Assembly (NCBI RefSeq): GCF_034521165.1
Contig: NZ_JAXHMV010000013.1
Coordinates: forward strand, 1-64,000
Direction of reading: 5' to 3'
Length of the DNA: 64,000 nt
DNA from: Thiohalophilus sp.
GTDB taxonomy: Bacteria; Pseudomonadota; Gammaproteobacteria; UBA6429; Thiohalophilaceae
Under the pieces are notes generated by a model. It saw nothing but the letters and a program-made list of their open reading frames with translations, ran no database searches and had not been told where the DNA came from. The position numbers and the translations under genes are program-made. Positions 45,915 through 54,382 of the stretch are shown in pieces. Position 1 is the stretch's first letter. Each line of letters opens with the position of its first letter.

Positions 45915-46616
45915 ATGAACATCCATGGCAAAATTTTACTGGCCGGCCTGCTGTTACTGGTTGGCGGCGCGCCGGTAACGGCCCAGCAATTGTCGCAGGA
46001 AGAGCTGGAGCGCTGGTTCGAAAGCGATGATCCGCACCCGCCCGCCAGCTCGGCGGCCGATGTCAATGAAGGTAATCTGGTTTTTCTCCGGCAGCCGCCG
46101 GGCAAGCCGGTGCATCATCACCATAACAAACTGGTTATCAGCGAATTGAGTCTGGCGACCGGCTGGGTCTGGCTGCAGCAATGTCACGATAATATGGACG
46201 AGTTCAGTCGGGTCCAGATCCTGTTCAAAAAGGGACGCATCCGCGATCTGGCCATTACCCGGGCCGATAACATCACCGAAAGCTGGGTAGAGGATAACAG
46301 TGTTCAGCTGCGGGATGTGCGTGCCGGCGCCAGATTGTGCGTTTCGGGCTGGACACAGGCGCTGGAAAGCCGCGCGGGCGGGCGCTACACCATGCATAAC
46401 GGCCCGTTCATGCGCAAGTTTCTGGATGGCTATTACCCGATGCGGGTCAGTATGGATATCGACTATAGCGGTACCGGCCTGCAACTGGTGTCCGTGTCAC
46501 CGCAACAGCAAACCGGCTTTGATGTCGATCAGCGTGGCGACGGGATCAGTTTCAATGCCTGGTTTGAAGGGCGTCTGAATACCGAGCTGATGTTCCGGCT
46601 GGCCGCGGTGAACTGA
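45915..46616 (+). CDS. exported protein of unknown function
   Basis: From the ATG at 45915, behind GGAGG, the precursor has 233 residues with a signal peptide cleaved near VTAQ (residue 23). The mature part is mostly beta with His-rich PVHHHHNK near 66-73, and two cysteines that could form a disulfide (LQQCHDN, ARLCVSG). The family is not recognised. The His cluster might bind metal, which is inference. The upstream GTG extension to 45900 lacks a ribosome-binding site. Confidence 0.72.
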   Translation: MNIHGKILLAGLLLLVGGAPVTAQQLSQEELERWFESDDPHPPASSAADVNEGNLVFLRQPPGKPVHHHHNKLVISELSLATGWVWLQQCHDNMDEFSRVQILFKKGRIRDLAITRADNITESWVEDNSVQLRDVRAGARLCVSGWTQALESRAGGRYTMHNGPFMRKFLDGYYPMRVSMDIDYSGTGLQLVSVSPQQQTGFDVDQRGDGISFNAWFEGRLNTELMFRLAAVN

Positions 46617-46752
46617 AGCGGCAAGCGGGCATCTGTCGCGACCCAATCCCTCGCTGACGGAGCGTCCGGGACGGCATTGATGCGTGGAGTTGGCCGGTGA
46701 ATACTGGCACAATACGCGCCAGCATTCGGCTACCCAGGTGTCTTGCCCGCCC

Positions 46753-47559
46753 ATGAGCCTCTCGCAACAACTTGATGAATTGATTGAACCGGTGAAAAAG
46801 ATCGCCTATGAAGCCGGCCGGCGTATCATGGTGATCTATGAACAGGGTTTTTCGGTCGAGGAAAAGCATGACAACACCCCGTTGACCGAGGCCGATCTGG
46901 CCGCCCACGAAGCGGTGGAAGCGGGATTGCAGGCGCTGACCCCCCGGCTGCCGATCCTCTCGGAAGAATCCATCCCGGCCAGCTTTGACGAGCGCCGCGA
47001 CTGGCAGCGCTACTGGCTGGTGGACCCGCTCGACGGGACCCGCGAGTTCATCAAGCGCAATGGCGAGTTCACCGTGAACATTGCCCTCATCGATAACCAC
47101 GAGCCGGTACTGGGCGTGGTCTATGCGCCGGTGATCGGCGCCCTCTATTATGCCGCCCGCGGACTGGGCGCCCGCAAGCGCAGCGGACTGGATGATGCGC
47201 ACGCCATCCGGGTGCGGGAGCACTGTCCCGACCGGATGGTGATCGCCGGCAGTCGCTCGCACCAGACCCCCGAGTTCAAGAATTTCATCGCCCAGCTCGA
47301 TAATTACGAAATCATCAGCATGGGCAGCGCGCTCAAATCCTGCCTGGTGGCCGAAGGTACGGCCGATCTGTATGCTCGTCTGGGGCCGACTTCGGAATGG
47401 GATACCGCGGCGGCGCAGTGTATTGTGGAGGAGGCCGGCGGCTGTATGACCGATACCAACATGCAGCCGCTGCGCTATAACACCAAGGAAGAGTTGCTCA
47501 ATCCCCACTTCCTGGTCTTCGGCGATCGCTCGATCAACTGGGCCGAATATCTTCAGTGA
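46753..47559 (+). CDS. cysQ: 3'(2'),5'-bisphosphate nucleotidase CysQ
   Basis: CysQ hydrolyses PAP, the by-product of sulfate assimilation. From the ATG at 46753 the protein has 268 residues. The magnesium-binding inositol-phosphatase motifs are E71/E72 in LSEES, DPLDGTREF (D91, D94) and D217 in WDTAAAQ. The frame is open upstream to 46684, but MSLSQQL is the family-like start. The end overlaps the convergent small gene by seven bases. Confidence 0.94.
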   Translation: MSLSQQLDELIEPVKKIAYEAGRRIMVIYEQGFSVEEKHDNTPLTEADLAAHEAVEAGLQALTPRLPILSEESIPASFDERRDWQRYWLVDPLDGTREFIKRNGEFTVNIALIDNHEPVLGVVYAPVIGALYYAARGLGARKRSGLDDAHAIRVREHCPDRMVIAGSRSHQTPEFKNFIAQLDNYEIISMGSALKSCLVAEGTADLYARLGPTSEWDTAAAQCIVEEAGGCMTDTNMQPLRYNTKEELLNPHFLVFGDRSINWAEYLQ

Positions 47560-47756
47560 TAATCGTGGCTGTCGTACACCGCCATGATGGCCTTGAGCTC
47601 CGCTAACAAATGCGCTTGCTCGGTCGGATTCAAACTGGCCAGTTCGGGCACCTCGTCACCGGCTTCCATCTGTTCAATGACCTCCCGCACCGCCGTACAG
47701 CCCTGTTTGCACAGGTGATCGAGATACTGGCTGAGCTTGGGATCGTCGATGGTCAT
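47553..47756 (-). CDS. 67-residue protein of unknown function
   Basis: Family not recognised. The protein is short, acidic and helical, with CKQGC near residues 16-20 and a leucine-rich C-terminal helix (HLLAELKAIMAVY). It is convergent with cysQ and upstream lies the tRNA-Phe gene on the same strand. No strong ribosome-binding site was located, so confidence is moderate. Confidence 0.55.
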   Translation of the reverse strand: MTIDDPKLSQYLDHLCKQGCTAVREVIEQMEAGDEVPELASLNPTEQAHLLAELKAIMAVYDSHDYH

Positions 47757-47829
47757 AGGCCAGGGCAGGTTCTGGTCTCTGGATATTGGTTAGCGGGGAA
47801 ATGGGCGGCCATGGTAATCCCGCTGGGGC

Positions 47830-47866
47830 AGTTTCTAGTCACTAGTATCTAGCTCCTAGGTACTGG
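47830..47866. repeat. CTAGTCACTAGTATCTAG short repeats
   Basis: CTAGTCACTAGTATCTAGCTCCTAGGTAC-type words lie just downstream (in transcript sense) of tRNA-Phe. They are of the same short-palindrome kind as at 11.45 kb and may serve as 3' end processing or termination sequence. Confidence 0.5.
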
Positions 47867-47871
47867 AAAGA

Positions 47872-47947
47872 TGGTGGCCGGGGACAGAATCGAACTGCCG
47901 ACACGGGGATTTTCAATCCCCTGCTCTACCGACTGAGCTACCCGGCC
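47872..47947 (-). tRNA. tRNA-Phe (GAA)
   Basis: On the minus strand the 76-base molecule starts GGCCGGGTAGCTCAG and ends CCCGGCCACCA, with CCA encoded. The acceptor stem pairs GGCCGGG with CCCGGCC. The anticodon arm GGGGA-TTGAAAA-TCCCC gives anticodon GAA. The T arm has TTCGATTC. All four arms fold normally. Confidence 0.97.
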
Positions 47948-48122
47948 TATATATATCAGTGACGAGTTACGAGTAACGAGTAAAAACCGGGTTGTGCCAC
48001 AGTTCGGGTTCGGGGAGGAACGCTATTGCCGTGCCTCGTCCCTCGTAACTCGTCCCTTGGCCCTTACGTACGGGCAAGAGCCGCGTATTTAACGTGAAAA
48101 GCGACCCCGGCGTCAAGTCGAA
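47948..48122. repeat. GACGAGTTACGAGTAACGAGT repeats upstream of tRNA-Phe
   Basis: GACGAGTTACGAGTAACGAG at about 47962 and its near reverse complement CTCGTAACTCGTCCC at about 48042 flank a GC-rich centre. A run of TATATATATA at 47948-47955 lies immediately upstream of the tRNA. No gene is visible. Confidence 0.55.
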
Positions 48123-48395
48123 TCAGGCGGAGGGCGGGACGTAGCCTTCGGGGGTCTCGGCGCCTTCACCGAAGAAGAATTTCTCCATCTGGTCCTCGAG
48201 CATTTTGCGGTGCTCGGGATTCATGGGGCTGAGGCGGTATTCGTTGATCAGCATGGTCTGCTGCTGGATCCACATCTGCCAGGCTTCCTTGGAGACGTTC
48301 TCGTAGATCCGTTTGCCCAGTTCGCCCGGATAGGGAGGCATATCCAGCCCTTCGGCTTCTTTGTTGAGTTTCGCGCAATGCACCATGCGGGCCAT
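48123..48395 (-). CDS. yggX: Fe(II)-trafficking protein YggX
   Basis: The 90-residue protein matches YggX end to end: MVHCAKL with C7, GLDMPPYPGELGKRIYENVSKEAW, and NEYRL, NPEHRKML. YggX helps protect iron-sulfur clusters from oxidants. It follows mutY by 23 bases on the same strand, the usual mutY-yggX operon. Confidence 0.96.
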   Translation of the reverse strand: MARMVHCAKLNKEAEGLDMPPYPGELGKRIYENVSKEAWQMWIQQQTMLINEYRLSPMNPEHRKMLEDQMEKFFFGEGAETPEGYVPPSA

Positions 48396-48418
48396 GAAAA
48401 TCTCCTTCGCTCGGGTAT

Positions 48419-49489
48419 TTAATCGGATGTGGCGGCCAGTTCCTGCAGCAGGGCCTTGACCGGCGCGGGCAGGCCCCGTTCGTCAGGCCGGCGTGTGTTA
48501 TACCAGACTCTTTTACTCGGTTCCATAACTCGTGAATTCTGCCCCGTGATGCGCCCGCGCAGCGGCTGGATATCCAGATGGTAATGACTGAAGGTATGGC
48601 GGAGTCGCGGTTGCGGGCTCAATTCACCGGTCTCCAGGCCCAGCTGGCTGGTGCACCACTGGGCCGCCGGGGTATCGGGCGGACATTCGGGAAAGCTCCA
48701 CAGTCCGCCCCAGATACCCGCTGGCGGACGCTGCTCCAGTAGCACCTCGCCGGCGCTGTTTTGCAGGATCAACATGGTGGTCTGGCGCACCGGCAGCGCC
48801 TTGCGCGGTTTGCGCCCGGGGTAATCGTGGGGATTGTCCTGCTGGCGCGCCTGGCAACCGTCCGCCAGCGGGCAGGTGGGGCAGTCGGGCTGGCGACGCC
48901 GGCAGATGGTGGCACCCAGATCCATGATCGCCTGGGTATAGTCGCGAACCCGGCGCGCCGGGGTATAGTGCTCGGCCAGCTCCCACAGGCGGTTCTCCAC
49001 CGCTTTTTCGCCCGGCCAGCCGTCCACGGCGTGATAGCGGGCGAGGACCCGTTTGACGTTGCCGTCGAGAATCGCAAAACGTTGCTCCTGGGCCTGGGCC
49101 AGAATGGCGCCGGCAGTAGAGCGGCCGATGCCGGGCAGGGCCAGTACCTGCTCGAAATCGGCCGGGAACCGGCCGTCGTGCGAATCCCGGATCTGCTGCG
49201 CCGCCCGGTGCAGGTTGCGTGCCCGGGCGTAATACCCCAGCCCGGTCCACAGGTGCAGCACCTCGTCCAGTTCGGCATCGGCCAGCGCGCGGATGTCAGG
49301 GAAGCGGGCCATGAAGCGCTCGAAATAGGGGATCACCGTGGCCACCTGGGTCTGCTGCAGCATGATCTCCGACACCCACACCGGGTAGGCGGAGCGTCCC
49401 GCTTGCCAGGGCAGATCGTGACGGCCGTGGCGTTCGAACCAGTCGAGCAGCCGGGCGCTGAATGTGGCGGCGTGGGAATCAGGGGGCAT
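48419..49489 (-). CDS. mutY: A/G-specific adenine glycosylase MutY
   Basis: MutY removes adenine mispaired with 8-oxoguanine. The 356-residue protein has E41 (SEIMLQQTQV, catalytic), helix-hairpin-helix LPGIGRSTAGAI, D142 in LDGNVKRV, a [4Fe-4S] site C196-x6-C203-x2-C206-x5-C212, and a C-terminal NUDIX-like domain that reads 8-oxoG. The start overlaps the upstream SRPBCC gene by 11 bases. Confidence 0.96.
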   Translation of the reverse strand: MPPDSHAATFSARLLDWFERHGRHDLPWQAGRSAYPVWVSEIMLQQTQVATVIPYFERFMARFPDIRALADAELDEVLHLWTGLGYYARARNLHRAAQQIRDSHDGRFPADFEQVLALPGIGRSTAGAILAQAQEQRFAILDGNVKRVLARYHAVDGWPGEKAVENRLWELAEHYTPARRVRDYTQAIMDLGATICRRRQPDCPTCPLADGCQARQQDNPHDYPGRKPRKALPVRQTTMLILQNSAGEVLLEQRPPAGIWGGLWSFPECPPDTPAAQWCTSQLGLETGELSPQPRLRHTFSHYHLDIQPLRGRITGQNSRVMEPSKRVWYNTRRPDERGLPAPVKALLQELAATSD

Positions 49490-50030
49490 GCCGGGCCTGT
49501 TGCTCCAGGTTGTTGATCAAGGTGGTGCTTTCGTTGAGCAGTTTATGCTTGAAGATCGCGGTGCCAATGACCGGCGGGACCCAGAAGCGCGGCTGCAAAT
49601 CGGCGCTGAGAGTCACGTGGGTGCCGTCGTCGGCCGGGGCAATATGCCACAACGTGCGGCCCGATTGAAAATCGCTGTGCTCGGGGTCGTCGATCAGGCG
49701 GATATAACCCTGTCCCAGCGCGGTGGCGACCTGGACCTGGGTGACTCGTCGACAGAACATCAGCACGCAGCCCTCGCTGATCACCTCGATGCGCTGCCGA
49801 TTGCCGTTGCGCTCGAGGATCCGGCTGCGGATGATCACATTACTCAGCTGATCGAGCCGGGCGTAATCGCTGAGGAGTTGATAAACCCGCCCGGGCGGGG
49901 CATCGATGCGCATTTGCAGATGAATAAGAAAGTGATCGCCGTCGCGGCGCACCTGCGAGTGCAGCACTTCGCCGGCGGGCAACGGCGCGCACAGGCACAA
50001 CAACAGCAGGAGAGTCAGTTGTCGGGCCAC
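49479..50030 (-). CDS. exported SRPBCC (START-like) protein
   Basis: From the GTG at 50030 the precursor has 183 residues with a signal peptide (RQLTLLLLLCLCAPLPAG). The mature part has an SRPBCC ligand-binding fold: MRIDAPPGRVYQLLSDYARLDQLSN, then DDGTHVTLSADLQPRFWVPP. Ligand unknown. The GTG is four bases after the asmA stop and gives a good signal peptide; the alternative ATG at 50075 would overlap asmA by 41 bases and put 15 polar residues before the signal. The 3' end overlaps mutY by 11 bases. Confidence 0.82.
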   Translation of the reverse strand: MARQLTLLLLLCLCAPLPAGEVLHSQVRRDGDHFLIHLQMRIDAPPGRVYQLLSDYARLDQLSNVIIRSRILERNGNRQRIEVISEGCVLMFCRRVTQVQVATALGQGYIRLIDDPEHSDFQSGRTLWHIAPADDGTHVTLSADLQPRFWVPPVIGTAIFKHKLLNESTTLINNLEQQARHAP

Positions 50031-50034
50031 TGGC

Positions 50035-52308
50035 TTACTTGAACAGATTCTTGAGCATGTCGCCAGCTTTCTCATCCAGTTTCTGTTTCAGCTTGTCTTT
50101 TTCTTCTTCGACTTTCTCGTCCGCTTTCTTTTTCAGTTCGGCTTTGGCCTGCTCTTCGATGTCATCGAGTGCCTTTTGGCCTTCGCTGCGCAGGTAAGCG
50201 CTGAAGTCCGGCCGGGGTGTCAGGTCGTCGACGGGGCCCTTGAAATGAATCATGAACGGGGTGCGATCCATCTGCGCGTAGGTCTTGCCCTGATCGACTT
50301 CGCCTTTGGAGGTCAGTTTGATAAAGGCCGTGTAGTCGCTGTAAAGCCGCACCAGATCAAACGTCCCTTCACCCCGAATCCGGCCAAACGGCAGGCGGGC
50401 CTGCAGATCATCGTTGCGCGCCAGGCCGTTTTTGATATTCACCGTGCCGCTAATCTGTGAGAAGTAACTGGCGTTGTCCGCCGCCGGGTTCTTGATGTTG
50501 TCGAACTTCCGTTGAACCTGGTCCAGGCGGTTTTGGGCTTCCAGCAGGTTGGGGGCGTTGATGACGGCCTTGATGTCATTGTCGATCTCGTTGACGACTT
50601 TTTGCAGTTGCGCCATGTCGATGTCTTTGACTTCGGCCTCGTGTACGGCAAACCGGCTGTTGCCGCTCAGGCTTTGACGAATGGCCTGCGGGTCATTGCC
50701 CGTGGCGCTCAAGGTCAGTGACAGATCGGTGCGTCCACGCAACTTGTCGTCGCCCCACAGATCCTGCAGTAGCGGGCCGATCTGAACGCCCGAGAGACTC
50801 TCATCCAGGTTGAGCCGCGGGGTATCGCCGGTCACATCCAGGCGGATATCCCCGCTGTAGTTGCCCTCGTACAGTTGCGCCCCCAGTGGATGCAGCCGTA
50901 CCCGGCCATCCCGGGCCCGGGTGGTAATGCGAATCTCGCGGGAGTGCAGGTTCATCGCTTTGAGCCGATCGATGCGCAGCGTGCCGTCGATGTCCAGCGG
51001 GCGAATCACCTCAGCCGGAATCAGTGTCGCGGTTGCCGTCGCCGCGGTCGCCGGTGTCGCGGCAGCGGGTTTGCTTTGCGTGGCGGGTGTTTCATTCACA
51101 CTCGCGGCCGGGGTATTACTGTCGGTCGCGGGCGGCAGATAACGATCCACATCGATCTGATTGAGCCGCAGTGCGTAGGTGATCGCGGGTGATGAGAAGT
51201 TGCTGATGGCCACTTCACCGCTCAGCTCACTCTCGTCAAACCGGACAAACAGATCAGAGACCGTGGCCTGTTGAGTGTCACCGCTAATCTCCGCGTTCAG
51301 TTGCGCCGTGCGCAGGGCTTCGTCGTCGGCCATCGGCGGCAGTTCGATCTGCAGTTGTTGCAACAATGTTGTGGGCGAGAACGGAGCCAGTGCCACGCTG
51401 GCCTGGTAACGGGGGGTTTGCAGAATCCGGCTGGCCTCGATATCCGCTTGCAGGCGCAGATCGAAACTGCGCAACGACAGGGCTTCGGCCGTGGCGGTTT
51501 GTCGGGCCAGATCCAGCAGGATACGCGGACCGGCCAGTCGCGCCTCGCCCTGGCCGCCGGGCAGCAACGGGCTGTTCAGATCGGTCTGAAACTGCAGATC
51601 TTCGAGCAGCAATTGCTGGCGCTCCAGGTGGGCGGTGAACTGCAGCGACAGCTTGCCCCGACCATCCAGTTGCGGGTTGCGACTTTGCAGTCGAAAGTCC
51701 GCCTGCAGGGGGACGGGGGTGGCCAGGGCCACGCGCCCGAGACTCAGGTTGAGCGGGTCCACGGTAAAGTGCTGCCCGCTGCTGCGATCGTCCCAGACGA
51801 TGCGCGCCTGACGAATGTCCAGCCCGGCCACCGCCAGCGCGGCCAGCGGTGGCGGGCCGGAAGCTTGCCGCGCTTCGGGGGTGGTTGGTGCTTGCGCGGG
51901 AGCCGGTTGCAGCAGATCGTCCCAGTTGCTGACACCGGCCGCATTGCGTTGCAGGGTGACCTCCAGCCCGTCGAGGAGGATCTGGCCGACCTCCAACTCG
52001 GCAAACAGCAACGGCCACAGGCGGATGCGGACCTCGACCTGTTGCACGGCGGCGAAAGTTTCGGGTTCAAAGCCCGGCGCGTTACCCAGGCGGACCTCGC
52101 CCAGCTCCACCCCCAGCCAGGGGAAGAAGCTCCAGTTAATCTCCCCGGGAATACTCAGCTGGCGACCGGTTTGCGCCTCGACGGTCTCGCTGATCTGCTC
52201 CTTGTAATCATTCGGGTCGATGACCAGGGTGACCACTGCGATGGTTGCCAGCAGCAACAAGACGATCGCCAGCAGGGTAATCAATACGATTTTAAAAAAG
52301 GCTCTCAT
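50035..52308 (-). CDS. AsmA-family envelope protein
   Basis: The 757-residue protein has an N-terminal membrane segment (about 7-31), then the AsmA N-domain (LVIDPNDYKEQISETVEAQTGRQL..., WSFFPWLGVELGEVRLGN) and a large beta-rich repeat region. AsmA-like proteins bridge or stabilise the envelope and may carry phospholipids. A Pro/Ala/Thr linker (about 395-430) separates two halves, and the end is a charged coiled coil (LKKKADEKVEEEKDKLK). It heads a minus-strand series with the SRPBCC, mutY and yggX genes. Confidence 0.9.
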   Translation of the reverse strand: MRAFFKIVLITLLAIVLLLLATIAVVTLVIDPNDYKEQISETVEAQTGRQLSIPGEINWSFFPWLGVELGEVRLGNAPGFEPETFAAVQQVEVRIRLWPLLFAELEVGQILLDGLEVTLQRNAAGVSNWDDLLQPAPAQAPTTPEARQASGPPPLAALAVAGLDIRQARIVWDDRSSGQHFTVDPLNLSLGRVALATPVPLQADFRLQSRNPQLDGRGKLSLQFTAHLERQQLLLEDLQFQTDLNSPLLPGGQGEARLAGPRILLDLARQTATAEALSLRSFDLRLQADIEASRILQTPRYQASVALAPFSPTTLLQQLQIELPPMADDEALRTAQLNAEISGDTQQATVSDLFVRFDESELSGEVAISNFSSPAITYALRLNQIDVDRYLPPATDSNTPAASVNETPATQSKPAAATPATAATATATLIPAEVIRPLDIDGTLRIDRLKAMNLHSREIRITTRARDGRVRLHPLGAQLYEGNYSGDIRLDVTGDTPRLNLDESLSGVQIGPLLQDLWGDDKLRGRTDLSLTLSATGNDPQAIRQSLSGNSRFAVHEAEVKDIDMAQLQKVVNEIDNDIKAVINAPNLLEAQNRLDQVQRKFDNIKNPAADNASYFSQISGTVNIKNGLARNDDLQARLPFGRIRGEGTFDLVRLYSDYTAFIKLTSKGEVDQGKTYAQMDRTPFMIHFKGPVDDLTPRPDFSAYLRSEGQKALDDIEEQAKAELKKKADEKVEEEKDKLKQKLDEKAGDMLKNLFK

Positions 52309-52692
52309 GGCATTCCTGTCAGGGATGGTCGGTCCTATAAAGTATCAGTGTCGCCTCGGCTTCGGTAGAGGGAACATGGCGGTGATGGCCGCTTGTTTTG
52401 CGCTTTTGGCATGGGTCGCCATTGCTGATCACCAATCCGTGAGCCGGGCCAAATGGTGAAGCGAGTGACAATCGATTCCATCGCAAGGCGCTGCGTTAGA
52501 CAGGGCGTTATGCGGCTTTGTTGGGGACCGCTTCGCCGGATCCGATGAGATAGCGACTTGAGTTGACGGGGTAATAACCTTGTGAATCATGTTGTATTAT
52601 AAGTAGTTTCCCCTATAGGAAATTGTCACATATTGTCTATTATTGCAGTGGGTCTATTGATGTGCCGACTTGACGGCACAGGCTGATATGCG
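52309..52692. other. intergenic region with a leader hairpin
   Basis: No gene is visible in these 384 bases between the divergent asmA and chemoreceptor-like genes. TGTGCCG and CGGCACA (52661-52667 and 52674-52680) form a seven-base-pair hairpin 13 bases before the start of the chemoreceptor-like gene. AT-rich stretches around 52590-52640 probably hold that gene's promoter, but no pair of hexamers is convincing. Confidence 0.5.
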
Positions 52693-53559
52693 ATGCACAG
52701 CGCGCGGTTGATCACACTGAAACGACTCTGGCCGGGAGCCCTCCTGTTGCTGGGGGGCGTCCTGCTTGTCGTCGTGCTGAGCAGTCAGGGCAGAACGTTG
52801 CCCTGGTTCGAGGCGCTGCTGTTGCTGCTTCTGGCCGCTGGCGTGGGCTGGCTCTGGTACCGGAATCGTCAGTACCGGGATACCCTGCAATGGGCCACTG
52901 TTTGTCTCAGGGCACAACGCTGCACACCGGCCATGCCAGCGAACACGCCGCGTCTTACCCCGGTCCGTCAGTTTCGCTCGGCGCTGCGCGATCTCCTTTA
53001 TGGCCGTGCGGGGAGCGACCCCGGGGCGGACAACGTCATTTCACTGCCGGCGCGGCAGGCCCGGGTGCTGGCCCGGACCGTGGTGGATATTCAACAGGAC
53101 CTGGAACTGCAGCAGGCGATGCTGGAACTACTGGAGCGCTGTTTTGATAGCAAGCCCGGCGTGGTTGAGGTCCTCGGCGAGGAAGTGGACCTCTCGTTGC
53201 ACAGTGTGCTGGCCATCCTCGAGGAACTGGCCGAGCAGACCGACAACATTGCCCTCAACGCGGCGATCGAGGCCGCCCGCGCCGACGAAGGATCGGAGAG
53301 TATCGCCACGGTGACGCGTGAAACCGGCAGCCTGGCCTGGAAAATTCGCCAGTACGTCGGGGAAATCAGGAAAGTCGCCAGGATACAGGAAAGTGGCACG
53401 GGATCGGATACCCAGCCGGAAATGGAGGAGACGGCCGGGCAGGCACTGGCCCTGTTGCGCCAGTTACGCGAGATCAGCCGCCAGACCGAAATCCGGCTGG
53501 ATCAGTTACGCAGCGCCTGCTCGGGGCTGGCGGAACAGGACGAACAAGCTCCGGATTAA
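52693..53559 (+). CDS. minimal chemoreceptor-like membrane protein
   Basis: The 288-residue protein has two membrane segments (about 14-30 and 38-56) joined by only a few residues, so there is no periplasmic ligand domain. The cytoplasmic part is helical and contains LAEQTDNIALNAAIEAARADE (179-199), clearly related to the tip of methyl-accepting chemotaxis proteins (usually IAxQTNLLALNAAIEAARAGE), where CheA and CheW bind. The following residues depart from the usual FAVVAxEVRxLA. The coiled coil is much shorter than in normal receptors and no HAMP is seen. It may be a diverged or repurposed receptor. Confidence 0.75.
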   Translation: MHSARLITLKRLWPGALLLLGGVLLVVVLSSQGRTLPWFEALLLLLLAAGVGWLWYRNRQYRDTLQWATVCLRAQRCTPAMPANTPRLTPVRQFRSALRDLLYGRAGSDPGADNVISLPARQARVLARTVVDIQQDLELQQAMLELLERCFDSKPGVVEVLGEEVDLSLHSVLAILEELAEQTDNIALNAAIEAARADEGSESIATVTRETGSLAWKIRQYVGEIRKVARIQESGTGSDTQPEMEETAGQALALLRQLREISRQTEIRLDQLRSACSGLAEQDEQAPD

Positions 53560-53586
53560 TCCACCGGCTGGATAACGGTTTAAAAG

Positions 53587-53660
53587 TGGAGCGGGTGATG
53601 GGAATCGAACCCACATTAGAAGCTTGGGAAGCTCCGGTTCTACCATTGAACTACACCCGC
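53587..53660 (-). tRNA. tRNA-Gly (CCC)
   Basis: On the minus strand the 74-base molecule begins GCGGGTGTAGTTCAATGG and ends CACCCGCTCCA with CCA encoded. The anticodon arm GGAGC-TTCCCAA-GCTTC gives anticodon CCC, and the sequence closely follows E. coli glyU. The T arm reads GGGTTCGATTCCC. Confidence 0.96.
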
Positions 53661-53662
53661 AG

Positions 53663-53685
53663 GCTCGCGCTATTCTAGCGCGAGC
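53663..53685 (-). promoter_or_regulatory. hairpin with -10 hexamer in its loop, upstream of tRNA-Gly
   Basis: GCTCGCGCT and AGCGCGAGC pair perfectly around ATTCT. On the minus strand the centre reads TAGAAT, a good -10 hexamer placed about 12 bases before the mature tRNA end. No -35 is evident. Confidence 0.45.
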
Positions 53686-53747
53686 AGGGGCGAGGTACCA
53701 GGGACGAGTGACGAGGAAAAAAAACCCGCTCCCGGATGTCCTTTGAG

Positions 53748-54000
53748 CTTGTCCCTGTGGGAGCGCTTTACAAGCGCGATGAACAGGGGCAGGAAGGTTG
53801 TTGTCGCACATTTTCCCACGAGTCCTAACGGACAGAATGCTCGATACCGCGGCGCTATATCGGGCCTCCATCTTTGTCCCTCCCTGTAGGAGCGCTTTGC
53901 AAGCGCGAACAGAACAGGGGCAGGGAAGTCGCCGCCGCACGTCTTTCCACGAGTCCACTGACAGAAACCCCTCCACCGCGGTGCTATATCAGACCTGCTT
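53748..54000. repeat. two tandem copies of a 125-bp REP-like element
   Basis: Copy 1 (about 53755-53871) and copy 2 (about 53883-54000) share GTAGGAGCGCTTTGCAAGCG (copy 1 has GGGAGCGCTTTACAAGCG), an AACAGGGGCAGG tract, a CCACGAGTCC word and a final CGCGGCGCTATATCGGGCCT type phrase. GCGCTT and AAGCGC pair as a hairpin in each, as in REP elements. It fills most of the gap before thiS. No gene is seen in 53661-54118. Confidence 0.8.
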
Positions 54001-54118
54001 CGGCTCCCGGCTCCCCTTGATCCTGACGGGATGCGCCCGCAACTGGTAAGATAGTGCCCTTCACAAACGGCCGGGCGGTCGATTCCCTTACTGATGTGAT
54101 ATTCGGGTGGACGGAAGT

Positions 54119-54319
54119 ATGCAGATTGTCGTCAATGGCGAGCAGAAACAGGTTGAGCCGGGTCTGACGGCGGCGGCGCTGGTCGAGCAGATGGGCCTGG
54201 GCGGGCGGCGTATCGCCATGGAGGTGAATCTGGAGATCCTGCCGCGCAGCCGCTATGGCGAGCATACCTTTACCGACGGCGACCGGGTGGAAATCGTCCA
54301 TGCCGTGGGTGGCGGTTGA
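54119..54319 (+). CDS. thiS: sulfur carrier protein ThiS
   Basis: ThiS carries sulfur as a C-terminal thiocarboxylate for thiazole synthesis. From the ATG at 54119 it has 66 residues of ubiquitin-like fold, with IVVNGEQ at the start and the required Gly-Gly end (HAVGGG). The frame begins four codons earlier at a GTG, but the ATG gives the usual length. thiG follows 63 bases later. ThiF and ThiH/ThiO are not in the window. Confidence 0.93.
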   Translation: MQIVVNGEQKQVEPGLTAAALVEQMGLGGRRIAMEVNLEILPRSRYGEHTFTDGDRVEIVHAVGGG

Positions 54320-54382
54320 CCTGTCTCGCTGCCCGAGAGGGTATAATCTTTTTTTTCACCCGCCCGATTTTCAGGAAGGACC

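Noticed and set aside
53506..53976. 156-aa minus-strand frame across tRNA-Gly and the REP-like doublet
   Set aside because: It overlaps a tRNA gene and repeat DNA and has no protein-like character.
54342..54347. TATAAT before thiG as a strong promoter
   Set aside because: The only TTGACC hexamer is 20 bases upstream and overlaps the thiS stop; thiS and thiG are more simply one transcript.
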